From Lineus longissimus (taxonomy: Eukaryota; Nemertea; Pilidiophora; Heteronemertea; Lineidae), in contig NC_088311.1 of the NCBI RefSeq assembly GCF_910592395.1, forward strand, positions 3,102,501 through 3,166,500: a stretch of DNA of 64,000 nt, written 5' to 3'. A program made the translations under genes and the position numbers. Of this stretch, positions 1 to 12,100 are shown in pieces (position 1 is the first letter of the stretch; every line of letters starts with the position of its first letter). Below the pieces are notes generated by a model, which worked only from the letters and a program-made list of their open reading frames with translations, searched no databases and was not told the origin of the DNA.

Positions 1-132
1 AGACCAGACCATCTCTGCGGTACGTCCGAAAGCTGATGACCACGTTCTGCATCAGGTAGTTTTCTCGGTAGGGTTCTCTGAACAGCATGAAGGCACCATT
101 GCGAACGAATGACACAGCGTCTTCATTGATGT
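1..132 (-). CDS. Axotactin-like exon 19 (LamG5 start, truncated by the window edge)
   Basis: Reads DAVSFVRNGAFMLF and NVVISFRTYRRDGLV, the first strands of a fifth laminin-G domain. The frame is open at base 1, so the exon and gene continue to the left. Confidence 0.83.
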
Positions 133-3100
133 CTGAAGAAAACAAGGGGTTGATGGGTTAGAAAGTTTATAGATATCAGTACTGCAACTACAAGTGAGGT
201 GAGCTAATAAACAATTGATCATTGGACATGACATTGTTACTAACTCTGAAAACACCTTGGTTGCAATGCAGTATCATATTCTATGCCAAATACATTGCAC
301 CACACTTGATCAAAGCGGTTTTGGTGTCACTAGGAACAGACAAGAAGCAACCATTGGCTTATCAGAAGATGTTTATTGCCTTGCCCGGCTACAGATTATG
401 GACCACACAATCTAGGACCATAGGCATATATGTGAAAAGTAGCAGAGATATTGAAACTCACTTATCTCACAGTTGTCTCCAAACATGGTCTTTGGGTTCT
501 TGCAGGAACATTTATGTTTTGTCCACAACTCGGAGCACACTGATCCATAGCGGCATGGGTTTGGGTTACAGGATGTTGTACAACCGGCAAGGATGTTTTT
601 GTCGACCCTGTTAAAGATATGCAGAAAACATGCATTTTTAAGATTCAGGCAAAAAAGATGACATTACTAAGGATTTGAAGGCAACACCAATACACGTAGG
701 TTGAAACATGACATTTGGTACCACACAGGGGTGACTTTGAACACCCAGCAACAGATGTTTCTCATCACAGCAAACTTTTCTGCGGTTGTTCTAAGTACAC
801 CACTATTCAAATGACCGAGAAACATGAGTCAGTACTTTAGTATGCAGATCAAAGGCCATAGTCTGTCTGCCATCAATGAGGTACCATACCCTACTTACCC
901 CTTCCGAAGGAACTTTGTCATATTCTGTACTTCTCTATTGTAGTTGAGACCCTGCATGCAGCCCATGAAGTTCAAGTTAACATCACTTTGATTTCTGAAA
1001 GAGTATGAATATTAAATCAGTCATCAATTACAGTATCGCTTATCTCTGTGCAAATCAAATCACTGAGCAATTAGCTGTTTGCATGTTTTCAGGTGAGTAG
1101 TGACAATCATTGAGTAGAAGTTATTTGAATATGACCTGAGGCCTTTAATTAATTTCCCTGAAAATTGAAATGAAAAGAGAATTTAGCTTTTGGCCCTTAG
1201 GAGGGAAATTATCGTACATCAACACTAACCCTCCTGTTCCACCAAGATAGAGCGGTCCTTTATCAAACTGCAGCACATATTCTCCTCGGTCCTCCAACAA
1301 GTCCACCCATTCTTTCTGCAGGTTGACCGTCAACCTCATCTGCAGGGTGTCATACTCCACAGCTACATATTGCCACCCGGACGAGTTCAAGGTCTGGGGT
1401 GAGATCACATTCACTGTATGGTAGCGCAGGTTTGTGGTGAAGTTGAAGATGATCGTGTTGGCTGAAACAAACAAGTTTTATCATGACACACACAGACACA
1501 CCATTGAGTCCAAACCAGTCTTTTACTCAGAGAGAACCAGTCTAATAATTTAATATGTCATACAACCTGTAATTTCAAATACTCACAGTTAGTCAGCCGG
1601 ATCTCAAAGTATTTCCCATCAGGGCTCATCTGGTGCAAGAGGACTGCCTTGTCTTTGTTAGTCCTGAACCAGAACGTGAGATCGCCTGAGGCCCAGCCGG
1701 GTAATTCCAAAGGAGAGGCATTCTCACCAAACGTCAAGGCATTCTCAAGCTCATCCACTGAAAGAGAATCATGAAATCCTGTAATGAAGTTCATTACCAA
1801 GCTTCACAACACTTAGCAGGAGGTCACCAAAAAATCATAGCAATAAAATGCACAAATAAGACAATTAGTTTATCATAAGAATTCTCGATCATATCTCATG
1901 AATCTATATCATTGTTGAGATTGATCTCACACATGGGTTCTAACAGACGTTAAGTATTTCTCCTCACTAACCTCTGCCGTAGCACTGTAATGACCCGAGC
2001 GTGATTGTGCCTGTGCCATCACCATTCTGGATGAAGTACATCTCCTTGATGGGCAGCTGTTTCTTGTCTTTGTAAACACCGCCATCCATAAAGTCTTCAC
2101 TCAAACCTAGAGTAAGAATTTAAAGATTAACTTGAATTCATGTTTATGTTTGACATGGCAGATGGCATGTCCAAAAAGTTCAAAAATCTGAAAAAATTTC
2201 AAAGTCAAAAAAGTTTTAGGACTGATGATATAGGTGATGTTGGTTCATTTTGAGCAGAAAAAAAAAGTGAAAAAAATATTTGTACTCAGAAATTTTTTCA
2301 TGAGTCAGTCAGTTCAAAGTTTTGAAAAATTTTCAAAATCAAAAAAATTTGGGACTGAATTTTTGGTGATGTTGGTTCATTTTGAGGAAAAAATTGTTTT
2401 TTGTACTTCTGTACTTGGAAATTTTTTCACGAGTCAGTCAGTTGAAAATTTTTCAAAATTTTCAAAGTCAAAAAATTTTGGGACTGAAGTTTTTGGTGAT
2501 GTTGGTTCATTTTGAGGAAAAAATTGTTTTTTGTACTTCTGTACTTGGAAATTTTTTCATGAGTCAGTCAGTTGAAAATTTTTCAAAATTTTCAAAATCA
2601 AAAAAATGTTGGGACTGATGATATTGGTGATGTTGGTTCATTTTGAGCAGAAAAAAAGTGAAAAAAATATTTGTACTTTTGGACCAAACCCAGGTGTTTG
2701 AGAAACTTACCCCTGTCACAATTGCACGTGAAGTAACCGCTGGAACATGTGTGGTTGTCTGCACATCCACAGTGCTGGTTGTTGGGCGACCCAAGACCAC
2801 TGAAGTGAACTCCCGTGATTGATGTGAACCAGGTCTCGCGTCCAAGTCTGCAAAAACAAAAATGCCCGAGATAAAGATTTGGATGTTAGTTTTCATAGTC
2901 ACAATCATGCTCTATATAGTGGAAGAGGTTATTGTTGCAGTTTTTCACACCCGCAGTCCCTGATCTGATCTGATCTGATCAAGGGAGAAGCCAGAAACAC
3001 AGACTCCTTTTGTCGCTTAACTCTACCATGATGAGTTGTCATCAAGATATGATTTCCTACAACCTTTAAAAAGCTTATTGTGACTGATCTCTTTCATCAT

Positions 3101-6100
3101 TTAAGGCTTAACTACATGTAAACCTCACAAAAGCAATGGCCCCTAAGCAACATTGAGGTGTGTTGGTTTTCCTGGTAAGGTCACATTCAATAAATGATTC
3201 ATCCATTACGTGATAAACTAGAACATCCAAATCAGATAATTTTATAAGAAAAAATTAACCAATTCACAAAATCTAAGAAGAGAAACACACTTAACACAAT
3301 CAAATTCAAAAGGATCAAGATCTTAGAAAATATATCTCAATTCATTCACACCAATATCACAGTGTAATCAACTTCCCAGGAAAAACACAACAACACTTAT
3401 AATCAGGCTTTTTTAAGCAACTATATCATCAATCATTTATAAGCAATATCCATACGCTTCCACGGACAAATTAAACGAAACTGACAACTTGCTTTCATCA
3501 GGAGGGCACTAGGCTATTTTGCACTATTTTGCCTAAACAGGGATCTAAATAGCTTGGAGCTGGCAGAGTAATGGCAAATCCTAACATCAACAGATGGCTG
3601 TCAAAGCTATACCTAAATCAAAACGGCAACTAATTTAGGTTCCCATCATAAAACAGCTAATTCAGATGTCCGAACATGAGGCTGCTGAAGTCTAGGATGT
3701 TTTATGTTGCCTCACTTTTGCTTAGGCCTAGGATCACATTTCTTCCTGAGCAGGAAATGCAAAGGGTTTTAATGAAAGGGTATGGGACTCTGTCAGACAC
3801 TATAGGCAAAACATTACGGCATATTTACATCATGCAAACATATGTGTATTTCATTTACAGGAAATTGACAAGAACTGTGCAAAAAAATAAACTCTCCAAA
3901 AAATCACATCCATACACCATAGTTCCTGATTTACCTGCGCGATCGTCCTGCTTTGCGATAAGACCTGATTAATGAAGAGATTGATGAGTGCAGTTGATAG
4001 ACTCGCCCTTTAATGATTTGACAACTGCTTCTAAAAGCTGCTTCTGAGAGATAGATTTGATACTTGCAGTGCTTTCACTGAAATGAAATCTTCCCACCCT
4101 TAACTCTGACGTCGTGCGCACTTCTGAATTTGCCATGAGGTTGACAACTTGGTTGAGTTATCGAAAACTAACAGTTCTTTTCGATGTCCTCCCTGTTTAA
4201 TGATGCAGTATCCATGGTTATAAAAGATTCCAAGTATAAGATGGCTGCTGCCCGCGCAGCCACAAATAGGCCTACATGGAGTAGTGATGATACTTGATCC
4301 ATCCATAACATTGAAAAAAGCAACACACTTATTCAGCCAATGCAGAGTTTGAACAATTTGTAGAAGACTGATTTGAAAGCTGAAAACAATCAAACTTGTG
4401 GACGTATGAAAAAAATACGGAAATTATTCTTTCACACATAAAGACAAAACTGATTAGCGTAAATGATGACAATCATTCAGCTTGGCAGTCAGGCGCTGAG
4501 TACTCCAAACTTCAACACTGAAAGGTTTGAATTGAAAAGTTTTATTTCCAGTAAAAAACTATTGCTGAAAAAAATGGAAAAAACAAAAACTATTAACCTG
4601 GTCTTTGCATTTATAGGGTTTGGATTTAAAAAGGTTTATATTCAAATCCCACTCACAAAGATCGGGTCGTGTCAAGACAACTGGTTGGAAGTGACTATGT
4701 ATTCATTTGTGATATCGAATGGTTTTACAAAAGCAACAAATGCAGTGTAAATCAGGAAATATAGCATATGAACACCACTCGCACAGGTGACCTACCTCAG
4801 CGGGGCTCTGTTACACTTGTAGTCAATGCTCTGCTCGCAATTGCCAGAGACACGGATGAGTTTGTTGAGCATGTGGTCGGTCAACTCTCTGAAATAGGAA
4901 GGAAGGAATAATTCGAGAATCAAATATGATAGGATGGACGACACTTCAGTGAAACACAGCCTTGATCCCTACAACTTTGCTGATACCCATAACAGTGAAT
5001 GTTACAAACACCTCAGTAACTAGAGGCCCACCAACTTTGATGCCTTAGCTTATCAACCCTTTAGTGAAAGACACATCCATGCCTGATCATCAGGAATAGA
5101 TTCATAATAAGAGGCCTGATCTAGCTCTGTCAAACTGCATCCTCAATGAAAGCCATTTTTCTGACCCATCATGTTACATTGTACATGAAGTCATTTTGCA
5201 TAAAAAATAAAGTCACTAACCTGTACGATATAACCTTCTTCAAGTTGAACATTCCCGCCGCACGAACTTTCGACCTTGGGCCAAGGTTATGCTCGATGCT
5301 GGTCAGGCCAGTGCGGGTGCCGAACTTATCGACACCCATCTGACACATGACATACTTCGGCTCAAGCGGGCCGTTGCCATCGACGTCAATGAGGTGTACG
5401 CCATTCATAATGTCACCGGCTTGGTAGTACTCATCGCATGACCGCTTGTACTTGGCTGAAATAGATATCGTCACACCAACATACAGCAGGTTTCACATGA
5501 CTGAGATGATACAGATGTTGAGGGGACAAAAATGGTATCACTACAGATTCAGTGAATTGGCTTAGGCTTGGAAACAAGACAGGATATGACAAGAGGGTGA
5601 AACAGTATGCAGCCTGCTCTTTGGAAATGACTTGTTTATTGTTAAAGTGAGAGTTTTTAATACAGGCGACAATGTGAATTCTATATAAACCCCACTTTTG
5701 GAGTAACAGGACAACCCAAGCGGTATAATCAAAGATGGTCGCTTGCCAATATCTTGTTCCATATGTGATTAAGATATACAGTACAAGCCAAAACGAGCAG
5801 AAACACACACTTACCAAAATGACATGTCTTTCCTTCATAACCACTAGGGCAGACACAGAATGTCTTAAACCAATCGCCGATGCAGACAGCATTATGCTCA
5901 CAGCGGCTGTCATTCTGGCAGTGATCGGAGAGCGAGCAGCCGTCGAGTAGGATCTCGTTGGCTTTGCTTGTCCCCACTATCTTTCTTGGATCTATCGCAC
6001 GGTCCTGAACGATCAGGCCACGGATACATCCAATGAAGCCAACTGTTGGAAATAAGAGGAAAACCAATTTATGACATCTTCAACTTACTCAAGTATAGTC

Positions 6101-9100
6101 TCTTGTCTAAGGTTTGGTCTGATTGTGACAATGTTCTTAGCTGGTCAGGTTGGATATTTTCATCTGTCCCTGGCACAAAAGTGTACCTGAGTGTCATCTA
6201 TTTTCGTACGACATGGACCAGTGACACACAACTCTCATTCTCTTCTCTATTGAGTTTTCTCACAATTCTGATCCTAATAAAATTAGTTTATGATGCATGT
6301 GTGATTCATATCTTGCAGATGTCAGAATGAACTCACCCTGATGAGCAATAGGGGCGTAACCAAAGTGAAAGTCCCCCTCTGTCTGTATGAATGGCCTTTG
6401 CATCTTTGATGTCATCATCTGCTTCACCCGATCCACCTCAATGTCCGCCACACTGAAAATCAATCGACAAACAAAATCAAAAAAGTGTTTTACTTGACCA
6501 GAACCAGACCAATGGTACCATCAGAAAGTGCTCATCAATAGCTTTCATGCTAGGTTTTAAAGTTCTCAAGGTTGGTCGCAATACTTTGGTCCTTGACTTG
6601 GCTATGTTACAACCAGTCAGAGTCTTAACCAGCCACACCTTAATCAATAATTGCTTTCACGGATTGACCAAGACACTCACCCTTTTGAGTAGTAACGGAA
6701 CTTGAGATTGTGCCACACTGCATCGCTGAAGTTCTGTCCGACGTACATAGTAGTTGATAATCCAGGTGTCTTTCGTACTGGGACAAACTCAACATATATC
6801 CTACTATCTGATAAAGAAATCTGCAAGTATCCTCTGAAAAAATATTTGTCCGTCCTGAACTCGGTATGGAATAGTACGCCACGCATTCCCGTCGTTCGGA
6901 AGTCAAACTGTACACTGATCTCGTTACTTGGGTGGGTGTGAATTGTCAACTGGGAGCTGTTCTGAATGAATGACATGCTAACGTGTCGGGGCGATTCACA
7001 GCGGAAGACCGGGCCGATCCCGCCATGATACGTGGCTTGTTGGGCCTCGGCCTTCAAGAGCTCCAAGATGGAGTAATGGTTGAAGAAGATGTTGCGGATG
7101 CATCCGACGAACGGCAGCTTACTTTTCAGACCTAAAGAGAAGAAGAAAACGGTTGTTATGTGCAGTGAATGAGGTTGAGCACTTCAACTAAAGATGCCCT
7201 TTAGGCCGACAAAAGTCATGTTTGAGAGAGGAACTAGATTTGAGACTGAACCAAAAGGTTTTAGTTAGAATCAGGATAAAAACATGGTACACTGTTAGCC
7301 AAAATGTTTGCTGACTCAGGTATCCAAAAAATCTGCTGATATAACTTTGAAATAAGGTTAATTTCTGGAGACAACGGTTTCTTTAGCTGATTTTTTGCTG
7401 CCGAGTCCCTTGACATTTAAAGTTGTGTTGTGCGGCAAGACCGATTAATCGATAAAGTGTCTTCTCTTGTAAGAATGTGTCCTAATTACTAAGGTCAACA
7501 TGAGCCAATCAGCAGCATATTATAACAGACCAGTGTGAATAATTAACACTCTGTAATTGCTCTTAGCACAGTTATATTGTCACAAGAGGATAAATGCAAT
7601 AAAATATGTATGTCTCATTGAACGTCTGCCAGAACTAATGTACCAGATATGAGACACAGTTAGTGTCGGTCTCTGGTATGGAACAGTAGACTTTATCACA
7701 AAATACTGATGGAAGGACCTTTGTAAATTCAGGTCAATATCAACCGATTCTTGGATTTTCGCACAATCACATACCAGGATCCCGGATGTTCTTAAAGCGT
7801 TCTCCTCCTCCGACAAAGACAGTAGGATTTAGATACAAGTGATGTAGTTTCCCACGGGCCTTCAGTAAACTTGGCGGTATCAGGTCTAACCGCACAGATA
7901 TATCCTTCTCTTGATGAATTATAGACAAATTATGCCACCTAGATAGAGAAGAGTATGACTCACTTGAGATGGAATGATAAGGAGTAAAACAATATTTAAC
8001 CCTCTCCCGGCTTAAGGTCTAATTAACATATTCCCAATTATTGATGTATTCTGCCAATTCCGAATGCATGATGTAATTTATCTCATACAGGTACACTTAT
8101 CTTCACTCTCATTATTGGCAAGTGTCACACCCTATAGAGTAAAACAGGGAAGCCCGTAATGCTTACTGGTTGTCAAAGCGAATAGTGAGACTGTAACAGG
8201 ACTTACTGGTCATCGTTAAGATTCCTCCCAACATATGCTGACACCTCGCTGTCTCCAAATGCGACCGATACGTAGATGGTACCGTTGTAAAGTGAGACTG
8301 CTATATGGTTATGGATTGGGTAGGGGTTGCCTCCATACAGCAGTATACCATTGGCATGGAAAGTCTGCAACACAACAGATGACAGAACTTAAGAAATCAC
8401 ATATCTTTTGTTGGCCAACATAATTCCCCTTGGGCCATTTCCAACATATGGGTGGGGAAAGCATTTGCATCCAGAGTATGCTAGATAAGCTATTCGAACG
8501 AAATTTCAAACCGATAGTGCTGGTCACTTACGCTAGCTGAATGATTTGTCTACCTACCTTGAATTCTAACGTAATTCTTGTGACTGGAAGATGAGATCTT
8601 TCATAAGATGAGTATATATCGTAGGTTACCCACTCAAAACCCCGCAATGTCATTGTTGTCACACCTGAAATGACCATAGGAGAAAAAAATGTCAAAGTAC
8701 AAAAAAAAAAATTACTTTTTTTTGCTCAAAATGAACCAACATCACCAAAAACTGCAGTCCCAATTTTTTTTTGATTTTTAAAATTTTTCAACATTTTCAA
8801 CTGACTGACTCATGAAAAAATTTCTAAGTACAAAAGTACAAAAAAAATTTTTTGCTCAAAATGAACCAACATCACCAAAAACTTCAGTCCCAAAAGTTTT
8901 TTGACTTCGAAATTTTTCTGAATTTTGAACTTATGAAAAAGTTCAACAATTTTGCCGGGAGAACATAAACGTGCATTTTGTCCCGGATTTTCAACTTAAC
9001 TTACATGACCACCCCGGTAAAGGGACCATTCAACCCTGGTCCCATGAGTGATAATGTTACCCGGGTTCCACTGTATATATCATCTAATGGACCAAATTAA

Positions 9101-12100
9101 GTACACCCTCCTTAAACGTCCCTTGGTCATATACGTACCATCTTTATTGCAGTATTTGCCTTCCCTGCCCGTGCCCAGACAGTCACAGAATCGGTCTGTG
9201 TACTCATTCACACAGACTCCGCCCGACTGACAAGGATTATTATCACAGAGGTTGATGCAACCATCTCGGACACCTGAAATGACCAGAACATAAATATGAC
9301 AGTAGTGGTTCTGGACATAAAAGTTTTCTGAGGCAATCTGAGAGGAAAAGGAGTTTTTTTCAAAACTGCACTGATAACATAATATCTTTTGAGGGTGACA
9401 CACATCAGAAATATGCTCAAAACAGCTTTGTGAGATGGCTAATCTATATTGGAATCTGTAACTATTTCACCGATTTCAATTGTAAATTCAAGTGACCTGG
9501 ATTTTGATTGTTTCGGCCAGCTGTGATGAAACATGTCAGCAGGCCAATGAAAATAGATATTTCACTTTGCTGTTCTGTTAACAGTGGCTTTAGAAACAAA
9601 GATTCTGTATGCTGAGCTAGTGAGATGGCACCCTTACATGATCAATAAACTACCATGAAGCTACCACCACAATGTTATTTTGATGAAAATTCTAGGAGTG
9701 GAAATTTAGCCGGATGTACAATAGTACTGGTGGCAAAAGAGTTAATTTACTGAAACAATGAAATATGACTATTGCCACACAACTACCATAACTATGCTTT
9801 TTTACCAGATATCTCATTAGGAACCTCTGACACATTTCCCTATAATTTGGCACAAAACCTAAAAAAAATCACTGTCTGTCCAATCTATTCATTGTTTCTT
9901 ATGCAAGTTCTAATAGTCATAATTGCATCCGTGATCATTTTCAAATCATAAGTTTCATTTGAATGCCATTAGAAGGCTATGTAGTTACTGAGCTGGTCAG
10001 AATAGGAGTTTGGTGCACAGATTCAATTCTATCTCAGGAGGGGGATACAAGATATGGAAATGTGGTTCCAAGTTCTGCCAATCACGGTGCTGGTGATTTA
10101 CCTTGTCTGCTCCTATAGTCTACATAACGCAGTAGATCACTAACTGACGAACTGAACTTGATGTTCTCGATACAACCAACAAAAGACTCGACGGTTACAA
10201 AAGATGAAGGTGTTTCTAAATCTGAAACGAGAGAATGGAAATATCGTAAATTGTCAATCACCAATGATCACCAATCCTACATTCTCCAATTCAGATTGTA
10301 TTGTAAGGCGAATAATTCTGAAATATCTATGGCTTTTAGCTGGCTTCATTACATTCAAAAAACGAAAAGAAAAAGAAAAAGAAAAGATGAATCATAAACG
10401 TGCAGATGAACTCAGTTCGGACTCACATGACCCAGGAAAAAAGGGACTAACAAACATAAGTTTCCACAATTCTGAAAAAACGAATGTCAGAAACAGGGAG
10501 GAGTAATTCAAAGGGCAATTTTTAGTTTACATTGACATACCTGACTCCTTACCACAACCAGGTGATGGATTGGGACTATGGAAACCAGACTGGTCCCGAT
10601 GGAGCACCACTGGCTACAACTGGAATACTGCATCACAGGTTCCAGTGGCAGAACCAGGGGGTGCTCCCAGAGTCGACCAGTTGACCATAAATTTGGGTAA
10701 ATTGACCAAAATTGACTATAGAAGCACCAGGGCCACCCTGCCTTTCTCAGATTCATGGATCCTCCCCCGGTTACCACTGATTATCTATTGTGAACCACAA
10801 ATGCCACTCATAGTAACCATGGAACTCCACAGACCTTGTTGCAAACAACTTGGCATTGGAATCACCCCCAGGTTGTGGTGAGGGCTCCCTACTCTAGATC
10901 GGGCCAGTAGGAATGTGTTTTGAGGTTGTTACACTAAGTTGCAACAGTACTGTTAGGATAGCTACATGCAGGCCTGCTTCAGGTGTTGATCATAACACTC
11001 ATATCAAGCTTCATAATCATGGGATTGCTGGTAATCAAAAACAGAAACAAAAACAAAAAGGGTAATCAATGGGAAAAGTTGATAGATTTGCAGATATTCT
11101 CATATTCTATAAACTATCCTATGATATTTTTTGGGTCACTTTGTAAATATTTATATGGGTTACTAAAGAATTAATCGCGAGAGTACACTCTCAAAAGGTT
11201 TATTTCTATATATATATCGCTCTTCATCTTTAGGCATTGAAATGTGTCCAATATTTAAATATGTCTCACACCATCAATGACAGTAAAGGTTTCTTCTCTT
11301 TGGCATTGATGTTAATACAATTCTATCAATAGCTAACCTAAATTTTTAAAGAAGTTGACTTTGCATCAGTCACAACAATGAAAGTCGACATGATAAATAT
11401 ACTTTTGACAGGTGTAATGTCCAACAACCTTTGGACATTGAAAATTAATACATCCAGACTAACTAGCCAAATGTCGCTGGCCCCATTGTATTCAAACTTT
11501 GAGTTGGGGCGTCATCCTAAAACAGCGCCCGCCAGTGTCAACCAGGTTTAGAGTGAAGTTTAAAGTCATCTGGTGGACGCTGGTGGAGCTGTTTAGGATG
11601 ACCAAGTATTGACATTGGAGCTCAGACCGAGAGTGCAGGATAAACTCTCAAATAATGAACTGACTGCCAACTAAATGTCTTCAATTACAGAACCAAGAGA
11701 GGACGAATCAGACTTTGAATATTGCCTTACATTATGGCATGGCGCATGAATTTATGTTCAATTTATGTTAGCTAAACCAATCTTCTTCTCTTGACCAATC
11801 AGTGCTTGTTCTATTGACCAATCAGTACTTGTTTGTTTGAAGAAAGCAGACGTCAAATGCTATCCAATCGTTCTTACACCATACCGATAATCTGATTTGC
11901 CCTCTAATGAAGCAATTGGGAACCAATTTTGATTCTTACCTCCAAATAGCACCTGTGAAGTAGCGGCCTGAGAGCCGAGAAAAACCCTAGCACCTGCAAC
12001 TTGGTAAGACCTCAGAATGGTGGATTTGCGCTCCTTGTCTAACTCTACGTTAAGGTTCCCTGACAGTGGGTCTTTGGTGACGGTGACATCATGCCACTTA

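Noticed and set aside
222-614. 130-codon plus-strand frame over 222-614
   Set aside because: It is antisense to the EGF3 exon (462-607), which is supported by cysteines, splice sites and phase.
2234-2618. Open frames of 78-93 codons reading MLVHFEEKIVF and FFTSQSVENF repeatedly
   Set aside because: They lie entirely inside the 131-bp tandem array and owe their openness to its periodic AT-rich sequence.
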